Assembly (NCBI GenBank): GCA_001414485.1
Contig: LLEY01000094.1
Coordinates: 62,001 to 126,000, forward strand
DNA: 64,000 nucleotides
Direction: 5' to 3'
From: Calycina herbarum
Taxonomy: Eukaryota > Ascomycota > Leotiomycetes > Helotiales > Pezizellaceae
Positions 34,302 through 45,365 of the stretch are shown piece by piece; the first letter of the stretch is position 1; each line of letters begins with the position of its first letter. Position numbers and translations under genes: made by a program. The notes beneath the pieces are model-generated. The model was not told the DNA's origin. It ran no database searches and was given only the letters and a program-made list of their open reading frames with translations.

Positions 34302-34474
34302 CTAAGTGAAGAAGAAGGTTAGATGGAGGTCTAAGTATGACACGAAGTCTATTAAGGCAGCTTCGTGACTGTTTCGTGAGACATAATTGAGTGAGTTGTT
34401 TTAGGGTTTTGCGACAATAGGTATGGGCGGCTCGCTTGATTTACAACAATAGCAATTAAGAATGGATCACGTAC
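34302..34474 (-). other. Possible intron in the AA11 5' leader
   Basis: On the minus strand GTACGTGA follows GAAAGAAG at 34474, and CTTCACTTAG ends at 34302. A leader intron of 173 bp would shorten the distance from the probable TATA box near 34800 to the ATG. Confidence 0.35.
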
Positions 34475-34639
34475 CTTCTTTCACTTTCGCGACACTGGAA
34501 GCAGTCAGAACAATCAAGATTTTTGGTTTGTCTTTGTCCAAAGGATTGTGGTGTGAATTGAATTTTTCGTGCTTTTTCAATCAAAAGAATGTATTGTGTT
34601 GAGTTTTCTGTCTGGATTCTGCCGCAGGCACGTGTGGTG

Positions 34640-34805
34640 AAGAATTGAAGATTGGTTGAGAAGACAAAGACGATGAAGGGAGGACTAGCCTCTGGAGCAA
34701 GAAAATGATGCTGGAAGATGGAAAGAAGATGCGATGATGCCAAGGAAGGTGATGGAGAGAAAAAAGAATGAAACGGAGAGGGGGACGGGACATTCTTATA
34801 ATGAT
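34640..34805 (-). promoter_or_regulatory. Likely AA11 core promoter
   Basis: The minus strand carries ATTATAAGA near 34795-34803, followed by a long C/T-rich tract (34650-34780). This arrangement is typical just upstream of fungal transcription starts. The assignment to the AA11 gene is by orientation and distance. Confidence 0.35.
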
Positions 34806-37800
34806 GAAGCTTCCGCAGCTCAATTAAGGAGCAACCCCACCCAGAAATGCACATTGTGCATGTGCGGCCTGATGTTGAACCTCCTTGGGAGAATCTTCTG
34901 AGCTCTGTCAACGGAACTTTGCCTGGCCCTGGCCCTGTCAGTGGAGTTTTTTCGACTGCTCTCCCTCGGGCATGTCCAGCCACCTGCCGCTATGCCCCTG
35001 CGTTTTCGCGGACGATCTGCCCAGACGACCCTATGGAGCAAGATTGTCGCAGGGTAGAGCCATTGACGGGTTCCTATAATTGGCTATTATGAACTCTCAG
35101 CGCTGGCGTGCGTTGCGGTACCCCTGAGCAGGGAGGCGGGGAATTGGGAGGGAGGCAAGGGGAGGGGCCAACCGGGGAGGCATTATCAAACGCGCACGTC
35201 TTTTGCGAGTGCTTTTCTTGCCCCCTTCGAGCCCCTCTTAAAAATTCAAGATCGGTTGGTAAAAAGTTGGCCTCTGGTGGCCTCGGATGAAAAGAACCCT
35301 GAGCCTGTGGGGTAGAGCTTCGGCTCTTTGGATAGGACAGGGTTCAGCAAGGTCGGCTACCTCACAACAGATTTCCGAGGTGTATTGAGCGCAGCCAGTG
35401 GTATCACACAGTGGCCTTTTGAGCTAGTTGATCTGAAGACCGCCACTTTTCGGCACGAACCAGAAGGTTGGCGAGGAAGACGTTTATGCTGGAACTGGAA
35501 TGCGATGAATGCAAGGGCTTGATAGGTTGGCGATGTTTGGTTTCTCGACTAGCGAAACATTTTTTTTGGAATTGAGGGGCTGTCTTACACGGCAGCCAGC
35601 TGCACATGGCAAAAGTTCCCCTGACTAGTGATAAGCGATAGGGACAATCGATTAAAAACCTAAACAGCGCCATCCACGCCATTCCCGGGGTTATCGAGCT
35701 GCATCTCGTGGACCTGCATCTCTCTTCCCTCTTGGGGCCGGGTGGTGGATCTGAAATGAAGGGTGAAGCCGGACATCTGGGGGAGATGATGAGGATGAGA
35801 GGTTGAGAGAGACGGTGGTTTCTGTCACGAACTAGTTGAGTCATTGTTTTTTTCGTACATCCTGAACAAAATTGAGGGTCATGATGAGATCAGTTGCATA
35901 TTTTCTACTGGCTTTCTCATGATACGTTACGGTAATTTTGCCGATTTATTTTGTGTGCTGGACCCCTTTTATTTTACAAACGGGGGATGAAAGAAGGGAT
36001 GAGGTTGTTGTAGCGAATCAATACCTCAAGCTAAGGTCGGTGTGAAGCCAAGGATTTCGCCACACCAAGCTAGCTGTTGGCATGAACGAATGGAATGTCT
36101 TAAAATGGATCTGGTGAGGCGCATGAGTTGTCCACTCAGAGGCCAAAGAAACATAGCGATGACCCGACTTTCGTTTCCCAACTCCAGCCTCCTTTCATCA
36201 CCAGTCCACACAAACGACCAACCTTCAACCTTGAACAAAGCCGATCTCAATCCCGGGTCCTCTTTTACTCCAGAATTATTTGTGAATTTTATTCAGCATA
36301 TCCCAATCAATTCAGAGCTTTTGCGTGGTTATCAATCGGTACCCCGCTATGAGTCCCTTCTAGGCATCTGGAGCCCGACACGATGAAACAAACAACGTCT
36401 CGACTTTCCACTCACAGGCAAAAGGCCTCAGAAAGTGACAGCAGCTAAAAGAAGGGAGGGAACCATTCAACCACTCAATGGACAATCAACCCGCGGTTGG
36501 TAAAACCGAATCACATCACCAAGAAAATTCATTTACGACATCTTACTTGCTGGTCAGCAGCGTTAGACGTGCATGAATCCTTTTCCTGGGGTAAACGAGA
36601 AAAGACCCGATTTTAATCACCTATGACGGAAAATAAGGGGGTTGGTAGTCAGTCAGGGCTGATTATTCACGAACATCATCAACTTCTAAACTCACATTGA
36701 TGAATCAATTCCTCGGTCATGGGCTACGAATCAATCACCTATTTTGACCTCTTCATCCATGAAACCCACAAATTGACACCGGGAATACTGGCAAAATACA
36801 GGAGAATCGGCTCTTCCTCTTCAGCCACAACATTTGAATTCCCAAAACTCCAAGTGCGTGATAATGCTCGTACCTTCTTCGTACCTCGGTCACAAACCCC
36901 AGAACCAAGTACCAACCCGTCCACGATCTTCTCGCCGCCTCCGAAGAAACTCAGCCACAGGCACAGTAACAAGTTTTTGACATTCGCATTGATTCCGTAG
37001 ATCCTCATGCGAAAAACTTGCGCTTGTTCTCTCGGGAGCATCAAAAGCCTAATAAATTGTGGCGAAGTGCAAATCATACCTAAAGCTTGACCGTGCTTGT
37101 AGACTCGAGTCAGTTTCTTCCAAAAACATCTCGCCTGTTCTTTTCCATAAAAGCATAACTGGATAAATATAGCGATGGGGTGTTCGTCCGAACATTAAAC
37201 CTCTGCGAGATTCGTCAGCTTCAGCTGCTCTTGAAAGGCACACCACCTGGACTTTGGACTGAGATGGGAATCTGCCTTCTCGTGATTGCTCGCATGTTTC
37301 GGCCTTCGCCTGTGGAGGGGTCAATCCCTGGAGTTGACGCCTGTGGCAAAAAATGTACACGAATGGGGTCGCCCTCAACCTCAAGGTTTCTATTAGGGAA
37401 ACATTTAAACGCGGTCGCGATGGGTGTGACCAAACCGGGCCTTTGCGTAACCGTCCTACTGGATCATACTCAATGTTCAAAGTTTCGCTTCTGGTGCTTG
37501 TTGTCACTTAGTGGTTGACTCACGACTCTCAGCCGCTGGAAATGGTCTCCGCGTTCCTGCGTCAAGAGCGGGTATAGGGCGTCAAATCGAGTTCTTATGT
37601 GGTGCCAGCAAAAGCCTCAAATATTTTCCATATTTTCCAAAAAGCTTAAGCGGTAAGTTATGGCACTGAGTTGTGGCACTCGAGGACTTGAACGGAAACA
37701 CCAAACTTTTGTGAGTCAACACTGTTTCTCTTTCCACTTTTTTCTATTGATGCTTCATGTGTATGCCACGTTACCAAAATCTATGGATATCTTTGTACTG

Positions 37801-37990
37801 CCTCCGAAACGACAAACAGACCCTTCTCAAGACCCCTTCATCACCAGATATATTCTCCTGATCCTTCGAGTATGGAACTCTGAGGGGATGACAGCTGACA
37901 GAAAGTCTAAACCGCAGCGTCCAAAGCAGCCTCGGATTCAGCAACACGCTTATCAACCTCTACTTGGATTAGCATACAACCACCCCCATT
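34806..37990. other. 3.2 kb without a recognisable gene
   Basis: Open frames here are short, lack family resemblance or lack an ATG. No repeat with another part of the window and no transposon domain was seen. It may be a long intergenic region, hold noncoding transcripts, or contain genes with many short exons that I could not assemble. Confidence 0.4.
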
Positions 37991-38592
37991 TCAATCCTCT
38001 GAAGACTCACCATCATACTCAGTACTCGAACCCCCAACCCATTCGTGCAACTTCTCCTTCCGAAACTCCGCATAGCTCCATTCCTCCTTCTCAAGGCAAT
38101 CATTGACCTTGAAAACATAAGTCTCAGCATCCAACTCTTCCCCCATCTCCTTCCCATCCTTGTCCAAAACTCTGACTTTCACCTCCTTCCGCTTGTATTG
38201 GAAGCCCTCAAACGCATCCAACTTCCAGATACATGCGTTCGTCAAACCAGTTACATATGTACCCCGCACCTCTTGTCCCTCTTGTGCTCGAATGCCTGGG
38301 TAATCAGCATCTTGGACTTTGTGTCGTTGGTAACCGTGGAGGATCGCGGGAACAATTTTCATTTGGGAGGTGATGAGGGAGAGGGAAGGGTCTTGATCTG
38401 CTTTGGGATTCGCGAAGCAGACGCGGTAGAGGACTTCTTTGGCCATCTGCGAGTGAGGGGTCAGTATTCGATTCGAAGGAGATAAGGTGGAGTGAGGTCT
38501 GTACCAAAGTGCCTACGCCTTTTGTTAGCTGGCAACTGGGGAGTGTGAAAGCAGAATCACTAGCCATAGAAGAAGGCTTTGCGTTCACCCAT
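37991..38592 (-). CDS. Gamma-glutamylcyclotransferase/AIG2-like protein
   Basis: Predicted 163 aa from exons 38565-38592 (28 nt), 38505-38512 (8 nt) and 37991-38446. The join gives KAFFYG-TL-MAKEVLYRV, restoring the FxYGTLM signature of the family's substrate loop. The conserved LDAFEGFQYKRKEV (about residues 88-101) holds the catalytic Glu of GGCT-like folds. The first intron would use a GC donor (GCTAGT...GCGTAG, 52 bp, branch GCTAAC). The second is GT-AG (58 bp). Members cleave gamma-glutamyl-amino acids or gamma-glutamylamines to 5-oxoproline; the substrate here is unknown. Confidence 0.72.
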
Positions 38593-39737
38593 TTTGACTG
38601 GTATCGATCGGTGTTCTGATGTCGATTCTCTGAGAATGGTGGAATCAAGGGAGGAAGTGGGATTCTGCCAATCGTGGATACCTCTCTTGGGAAGTTGGTG
38701 GATGCTGTGCCTTCCAAGTTTGGGCAATATTCCCCTTTCTTATGCCATTCCAAGATTCCATTCAGAGTCCTTTGAGAAGTATCTCGAAAACATTTTGCAG
38801 AAGGACCAACCAAGGCAGACAATGAAGCGATAACGATCGATAAGAATCGAAGCCTTGTTGCCTTGGGGTTCCTTTCAGGCTGTAACAAAATATGCGACTT
38901 CCCTCGTTCTTTTTCCTTCCTCTGCATCTTGAACATCATTTCTCACAACATTTAGAGCCTTCCCCTTTTTGTTTATTGCTCCACGTCATGTCTAGGAAGT
39001 GGCTAGCAAGTCCCTTCTGACTCTTTCCGAAGTGACCTTTCCTTGGTCCTACCAATATTGAGCCACATCACTAAGATTCAAGCATTCTCTAGTGTATGCC
39101 GGTGCAGATGGCGGTTCCTTCCCCAGATTTTGTCTTTGCATTAGCAGCAACCGGATCCTCCACCGGAATTCTAGTGTAGTCGAGGGACTAAACTTCCATC
39201 GCTCCGACTAGAGTTGATAGGTGCTTGAATTTGCATTTACTTTCAGTACACGTCGTAAGTAGCCTAAGATAGTGTGGGCTAAATGTTTCTCCGGTCTTTC
39301 TCGACCCATGCTGTAATGTGGAAAGAGCCAACACCAGTTATGTCAGATTTCCATCAAATGGTTCGTCTCGAGCCGGCTCCCCAAGTGTCTGGTCGGGGCT
39401 AAACAGCGCACCTAGCTAACGAAGTCGCTCTTGCCAATTCTCCCTGGTCTTGCTCGCTACTGCCAAGTTTGCAACCTCAGTGAAAAGAATATGCATGACA
39501 CTCAGTGCAAACCATATCGTTCTTGCCTTCTGAAGAATTAGCGTATCTCTAGTTCTTAAGGTTTGAATATTTATAGGTAGCAATTCCCCAGAATCCTTTT
39601 CCTTTTCTTTTTTACATCAAAACCATCTACATCCATTCTCATAAAACAATCTTCAATCAAGATTCTTTTCTCATACTCAATCCACAATCATTCACAAAGA
39701 CCATAAAACAAACCACTGCAAATCACGACCATCCACC
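38593..39737. promoter_or_regulatory. Divergent spacer, GGCT-like gene to secreted repeat protein
   Basis: No gene recognised in 1.1 kb. ATATTTATAG at 39567-39576 is a TATA-like box about 165 bp before ATG 39738 and is followed by a C/T-rich leader (39595-39680). It is the best core-promoter candidate for the downstream gene. Confidence 0.4.
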
Positions 39738-40313
39738 ATGCAACCCAAAAATCTCGTTCTCGCATTCTCCGCGATTCTCTCCTCGCTCGCCCGGGCTCAA
39801 AGCCCACCCTCTGGCTTCCAAACAATAACTACGACCAACATGGGGACCTCAAGCTCATTCCCCACGACAACTTCACCTTCGGCAACTTCCTCCACCATTC
39901 ATCTTCCAGGGGGGTTGGACTCATCATATGTCAGGACGACGACAACACTACCAGCTTTGGGACCGACCACTAGTATCGATGACCGTTTGCCACCGGGTTT
40001 CAAGAGTACGTCTACTAGTTACACAACCTCGTACATGGAGAATCCCACTAGCACTCTTGATATGGAGAAGAGGGCAATGGAGACTGGTGGAGTTGCGTCC
40101 TCCGCAACAACTTCCTCCGCGATAAATCAATTGCCCGGGAATTTGGACTCGACATATGTCAAAACGACGTCAACAGAAGCAACAACGACGATCTACACTA
40201 CTGACCCGAAGAGAACTGGGACGGTGACGGAGACTTCGACGAAGACCTGGTACATTGAGAATCCGACAATCACTCCGGAGAAGCGGGCAATGGTGACTAG
40301 TTGGGTTGCATAG
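39738..40313 (+). CDS. Secreted repeat protein with Kex2-type dibasic sites
   Basis: 191 aa, single exon. A signal peptide (about 1-20, ending ARA) is followed by Ser/Thr-rich sequence. Two diverged repeats are visible: LPGGLDSSYVRTT (56-68) with YMENPTSTLDMEKRAM (99-114), and LPGNLDSTYVKTT (132-144) with YIENPTITPEKRAM (172-185). Each repeat ends in Lys-Arg (111-112 and 182-183); a further Lys-Arg is at 158-159. Cleavage after the last site would free the octapeptide AMVTSWVA. This is the layout of Kex2-processed secreted repeat proteins, such as pheromone or RiPP precursors. No UstYa-type or other modifying gene is nearby, so a simple cell-surface glycoprotein is the alternative. Confidence 0.65.
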   Translation: MQPKNLVLAFSAILSSLARAQSPPSGFQTITTTNMGTSSSFPTTTSPSATSSTIHLPGGLDSSYVRTTTTLPALGPTTSIDDRLPPGFKSTSTSYTTSYMENPTSTLDMEKRAMETGGVASSATTSSAINQLPGNLDSTYVKTTSTEATTTIYTTDPKRTGTVTETSTKTWYIENPTITPEKRAMVTSWVA

Positions 40314-41620
40314 AGTTTTGGAAAACTGGCTTAGCGACGTTTTGCAATTTCTTGTTGGATGCCCGAATACGGAATACATATTTGTCATTTGAGTTCTCAT
40401 CACTTGTCTTAATGTTTGACTTGTTCACAACTTCCTTCAGTGACCCATCTGTACTTTTGTTGTAACCACCCATTTCTCAGCCGAGTTCTCTTTCACTTGA
40501 AGTGAAATGATACATATTTTTTTCATCATCGCTCCAACCCACCATCTTCTCATCTAGCTTCCTAGGTTCTAAGTTGTATCTAGGTATCACAAGTTAATTC
40601 TTCACCAGGGTTCTACCATATAGCTCACTCACCCTTGGAGGGATCAATATAGTTTCTTGCTTTGCCCGTGTCGCTCTGAAAATGGTGAGCAACAGTATTT
40701 TACCGTTTACGGAATAGATCATAAAGGCTGAACTTCCTTGGAAATTTTTACAATAACCCAAGTTGAAATGGAATGCAGTTAATTTTTGCCGCAAGATGGA
40801 CTTCAAATTTCGAGAAACCCTCCACGTTTTGATATATTTTTATATATTGGCAGAGAAATCAACGAAGCGGTTTCAAATACTATAGCATGAAATTTAGATC
40901 TCGAATCTTATCGTTACTGCTAGGAAGATAAGAAAGTGAATTATATTAGCCAAACCCTGGTGATATTACTGTAACAATTATGTTCTGTTAAATAGGTGGA
41001 ATATTGTTCAAGTATTTGAACCCTTCTAGAATAACCAAAATAAACGAGTGGACTTTGGACGAGGGTAGTAAGAGTCAGTCGAAAATCGTTTACTTGATTT
41101 AATTATTCAACAAACTTGACGCAATTAAAATTATCGGATGAAGTCAAGTTTATATCATAATTATGATTTTGTTTATTTATTTTGATTGTTCGACAGAATT
41201 GAGATAATTGGAATAAACAAATGAAGTTACGACGACTACTTAAACAACACGGATGTTTTAATCTTCACTAAAGTTTTACTTGGTTAAGTGAAAATTGCGC
41301 AAGAGTAACTTTACTCCTAAGAAACTTGGAAACTTCACTACATACACAGTCTCTTAATTTCCCCCCCCCCCAGAATCAGTCTATGCGAAAATCTCTCAGC
41401 CCCTCTTTGATCGACCTGTTAAAGAAATTGCAGGGAGACTCATTCCTTTAGTTGGTGGCTGGAGCTAGGGTGTGCTATTTGCAGGTTACCTGCCAATAGC
41501 CCCAAGATGACAATTAAAATAAAATAAAACTTTCACTAGGAAATGTGCCTATAACAACATTTCTACTACTATTAAACAATTACTACAATACAAATATGTG
41601 CTTATAACTTTTCATCCCCT
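40314..41620. other. AT-rich spacer
   Basis: No gene recognised in 1.3 kb. It contains a 9-bp palindrome (AAACTTGAC 41112-41120 and GTCAAGTTT 41143-41151) and a C tract of about 11 bases near 41361. Confidence 0.4.
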
Positions 41621-43201
41621 TTACCTCTTCCTCCTATTCTCCGTTCTCCTCGTCAACCCCTGCTTATTCGCTGGCTGATCAGGATCAATACCGACAAGAC
41701 AATTCACCGTCTCAGCACCCTCACCAGCATCGTTAATCTCAGTACCAATTGGTCCGACCCATTGGTTCGTGAGCTTGATGTAAGAATCAAGAATATCCAC
41801 AATGGCTTTCCCAACATCCAAAGCCTTTCCAGCACGGGTTTGCGAGAAGTAGGTGAGGAGTTCACTAGCTGTTTCTCTTTGTCCTGCATCGATGAGAGTT
41901 TGCGCACTCTTCTCTACCCAGTTCAAGTCTGAACGAGATTGGTTCTCGAATCCTTGGAGCATGGTTGTGACCACAGGGAGGAAGGCATCTGGGTTGGAGC
42001 ATGTATAGTATAATACACGCTTGAATAGACGTCCGGCAAACAAGGACGCTTCTTGAAGTTGGAAATCTGGGTTCAAGAAACTGCTTGGAGCTCCTTTTGT
42101 GAGATATCGATGCTCCGCGAATTCGGGTGGAACAGCATCATCCTTAACACCTAACCACCAAGGAACGTATGGTGCTGTTACTGAGCCAATAGGAGCGATC
42201 CAGATTCGAATCATATCAGGATCGGTTCCGTTTTTGAGAGAGACGACTTGTCCATAACCAGCTTCGTCATCGGAAATGCGAGGATCGCGGACACGTTTAA
42301 ATAAGTCCTCTTCGGTGACTGGAGCCATGGCGAGAGTGGCATCTTCGAGTTGTGCTTGAGACATGTACTTGAATCCACCATCCCGAGCAGAGTACTCAGA
42401 TCCTTGAATACCATAAACCTTGAATATGTTGAAGGTTTCGTTTTCTGGATGAAACCAGCCTTGCTCAACAGCAAAAGTGACGAGATTTGGCGAGCCCATG
42501 TAATCTGGGTTTCCAGTGAAATTTGTTGGAAAGTCCTCGATGTACCCAGGATACAAAACTCGAACTTCATTTGGCCCAAGACGCTCTGCTGCCCAGAGTT
42601 TAGCTCCTCCAGCGAACTGCCAAACGACCCATCCTTCATCGGCATCTGCAATGAGATGAGAGTTTCCGCCATAATCCGCATATCCGTACTTTGCGATTAA
42701 GTCTCCCATAATTTCGACAGCTTCTCTGGCAGTACTTGCTCGCTCAAGTGCAACACGTGCCAAATCGCTGTACTGTAATCCAAGTTGTGGCGTTGGAGTC
42801 ATGTTGTATAGCTCGTCTCGTGTGCTGGCCCAGATATCTCGAATCGCAACACCCTTCTCATTAACACCACCATTCGCCAACGGAGCCGGAAACCCTTCGA
42901 AATCTGAGTATTCCATCGAAATATACCGGAATGTGTGAGCGACTTGAGGGATTTGGATGAGTTCTCCAGGGATAACGGCATCCTCAGTAACACCAACGGT
43001 AATAGTCGCATTGGCCGGATGGTCTTTGGCGGGGAAGATTTGAAGCCAGTGAGATGATACTTCTTCCCCAGTACCACCAAGCATCACACTTCCATCAGCG
43101 GTGAGGTTTTTTCCGACGTAGAATCCATGACTGGAGACTGATTGAGAGACCAAGAAGCTGAGAACAGCGACTAGTGCTGTAGTGGGGTTCCGAAGTACCA
43201 T
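41621..43201 (-). CDS. Secreted peptidase family C69 protein (dipeptidase-like)
   Basis: 526 aa, single exon, starting at ATG 43201. A signal peptide covers about residues 1-24. C69 enzymes are Ntn-hydrolases whose mature protein begins with a catalytic Cys, followed by an x-VGKxxTADGS motif. Here HGFYVGKNLTADGSVMLGG is intact, but the position aligned with Cys is Ser, in QSVSSHGFYVGK. The rest of the family core is well kept (SSHWLQIFP, FPAPLANGGVNEKGVAIRD, YGGNSHLIADADEGWV). Nearly full length suggests a functional protein. Activity with Ser as nucleophile is possible but unproven. Confidence 0.8.
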   Translation of the reverse strand: MVLRNPTTALVAVLSFLVSQSVSSHGFYVGKNLTADGSVMLGGTGEEVSSHWLQIFPAKDHPANATITVGVTEDAVIPGELIQIPQVAHTFRYISMEYSDFEGFPAPLANGGVNEKGVAIRDIWASTRDELYNMTPTPQLGLQYSDLARVALERASTAREAVEIMGDLIAKYGYADYGGNSHLIADADEGWVVWQFAGGAKLWAAERLGPNEVRVLYPGYIEDFPTNFTGNPDYMGSPNLVTFAVEQGWFHPENETFNIFKVYGIQGSEYSARDGGFKYMSQAQLEDATLAMAPVTEEDLFKRVRDPRISDDEAGYGQVVSLKNGTDPDMIRIWIAPIGSVTAPYVPWWLGVKDDAVPPEFAEHRYLTKGAPSSFLNPDFQLQEASLFAGRLFKRVLYYTCSNPDAFLPVVTTMLQGFENQSRSDLNWVEKSAQTLIDAGQRETASELLTYFSQTRAGKALDVGKAIVDILDSYIKLTNQWVGPIGTEINDAGEGAETVNCLVGIDPDQPANKQGLTRRTENRRKR

Positions 43202-43687
43202 GATTGTCCAGGATGGAATTGAGCCGCCAATTGGTGTGCGAGCTTATGGCTTGACAAGGACCAAGAAAAAAAGGTACCGTAAGCACGCACTTTGGGGTTC
43301 GATCAACATATATAAAAGTTTTCAAGAATGGGATATACCCACCGCCAAGAAACAAGATACGCAGGTACCAAATTTGCTGGATTGAAATCATACAGATATA
43401 CTTTGAGGATTTACTAGGATACCCCTAGAGATTGTCAGTCTGAAGCTTTTCGAAGAAATTCATGTCCCCGCAATCTGGAAACAAAGTGAGTGTTGAAAGT
43501 TAAAGTATTCCGCTTGGATTGATTGTTTGAAAAATGACAATTATTACTGTCGTGAATTGTAAATACAACGTTGTAGACATACTACGGAGAAGTGAGCTCA
43601 ACCTATCCACAATCCAAAAACTCCATACCATATGACCTAGCATAACTCCCCAGATTCTGTTGTACAAGTTGTCCCAATTCATTCAAA

Positions 43688-44206
43688 TCATAACTTTTCT
43701 TCCTCAAATTTCCCACCTTTGACACCATATCGCCAGCCCATGTATCCCAGCATGCCCACCACAGAACCGGCACCAACGCCCCCAGCAACACCTCTCCATC
43801 CCAGATGACTACCTTTCAGAGCTGCCGTAGCACCACCCGTTACCATCCCCGCATATGTCCAATCGTCACACTCGACTTGTCCTTTGTTGTATAAAAGTCT
43901 CCAACTCCTATCTTGCCATTCGATCGGCTCTTTTCCCCTCATCATCAGTGGTAATCCCACAGATAATAATCCTGTCCCAACTACCGCGCCGACGCCTGCA
44001 GATCGTAGAAGAGTTGTGGAAAAGGTGGATGGATTCGCGCTTTGTTTGATGATCTTGTAGTTTCGTAGGAGAAAGACTGATGTGCCAATTCCGGTGCCTA
44101 TCAGGGAACCCATCTGCAGGCCGCGTGTGAGGACATGTGTGTAGAGGATTTGATGACTGTAGGGTTGGTCTTCCGCTTGTTCGGTTTGAGGCCAGAATCG
44201 CGACAT
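43688..44206 (-). CDS. DUF1757-type, Tim17-like membrane protein
   Basis: 172 aa, single exon. Several glycine-rich hydrophobic segments are present (GSLIGTGIGTSVFLL near 33-47; AGVGAVVGTGLLSVGLPLM near 70-88; GVAGGVGAGSVVGMLGYMGW near 138-157), a pattern shared with the Tim17/22/23 superfamily. HVLTRGLQMGSLIGT near the N-terminus resembles the fungal DUF1757 family. A mitochondrial inner-membrane location is inferred only from this resemblance. The partner or function is not known. Confidence 0.6.
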   Translation of the reverse strand: MSRFWPQTEQAEDQPYSHQILYTHVLTRGLQMGSLIGTGIGTSVFLLRNYKIIKQSANPSTFSTTLLRSAGVGAVVGTGLLSVGLPLMMRGKEPIEWQDRSWRLLYNKGQVECDDWTYAGMVTGGATAALKGSHLGWRGVAGGVGAGSVVGMLGYMGWRYGVKGGKFEEEKL

Positions 44207-45365
44207 CGTTGAGAAGTTTGGGTATTTCTGTGGGAGGAGGAATCGAGGAATTTTTCTGTGGTAGAAAGACTAAGGCTGTGCCACAGGAGCTTATTGTTTC
44301 TGCGGATAGGGAAATGATTTCCCTGGATATGGGCCACTCGCTATATAGTACTTTGATGTAAGTGAATTAATATTAATCTCGAGTGGAATGGTATAGCAAG
44401 AAGGGGAGTAGAGCAAGAATAGAGAACGCCTTATATGGGAATTGACGTGAACCTGTAAGCAGTAATAGGAAAGTTCGCGCCGGAGGAATTCAAAGAGACA
44501 GAACGGGGTAAGGCGGGCCGCGCCATAACGCCTCTGCCTTTTGAGCCAATGGGCGATGGAATATTTCAGAAGGAGCCATTGAAACTACTCGAGAATATGG
44601 TTGAGTGAGTTATGGAAAGCCTCCGCATTTACGGCCATGGGTTTTAGTCAGCGTGGATCGGACTCCGGTCGGACTTTTTGAAGCTCTCATCATACCACCA
44701 TACGTTCACCACGCGACAAATTCGTCCTCATATGTAGCCATGGAGCTTCGGATAATGAGAAACAATGTCTCCATACAAACGCTTGTGTACCATTCCGGTA
44801 ATTTTGCATGCTCGAGGTGCGGCAGACACAGCGCGGAGCAAGAAACGAATGTGAAATGCGAGAAGACTTCCATGGAATTTCAGGCGCCTTGAAATTGCAG
44901 GTGGGAACAAGTTTACAGGCTCAAATTGTGCCTACGAACCTCTGGTCTCGAAGGCCTAGAGTTTATATTCTTGAACCAAGTGGTGTGTTTTGTTATGATT
45001 GATTTATGTTGGTTTTTGTTGGGTGCGTAATGGCGGCCACTGAAGACGATATATTTTGCATTGTTTGAGTTTTATTTTTTTATTGCCCTTCATGTCCATC
45101 GAAAGATTAGTATCGCGTTATCTACTTTTCATTGGACTTCAGACAAACTGGTAAAATCGGGGGTATTCCCATTGATCACCCATGCGGCGGGGTTTAGATA
45201 TCTGTGCCGCCTCTCTGCAAATTTGTTTAATTCTTATTGATAATCTTGTGGGCTGCCACGACATCCAAGTTTCTATCTCATCATTTTGATCAATGTTCGT
45301 CCATTCAAACCGTCTACTTCCCGTAGTGTCTAGCTGCAATTAGGCAGCACAGGCGCGGTATTGTC
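44207..45365. other. Spacer without recognised gene
   Basis: Nothing supportable beyond promoter sequence for the flanking divergent genes. Confidence 0.35.

Noticed and set aside
34456..34983. 175-codon minus-strand frame upstream of the AA11 gene
   Set aside because: No ATG-supported start, low-complexity Ser/Phe/Pro content and no family resemblance. It overlaps the probable AA11 promoter and leader.
35299..35365. Possible tRNA-like stretch (GGTAGAGC followed by GGTTCAGC)
   Set aside because: No acceptor stem, and the B-box lacks the GGTTCGA consensus; no cloverleaf can be drawn.
39738..40313. Alpha-type mating pheromone precursor
   Set aside because: Layout is similar, but the sequence has no repeated Cys/Trp-containing pheromone peptide typical of ascomycete alpha factors; kept only as a generic Kex2-type precursor.
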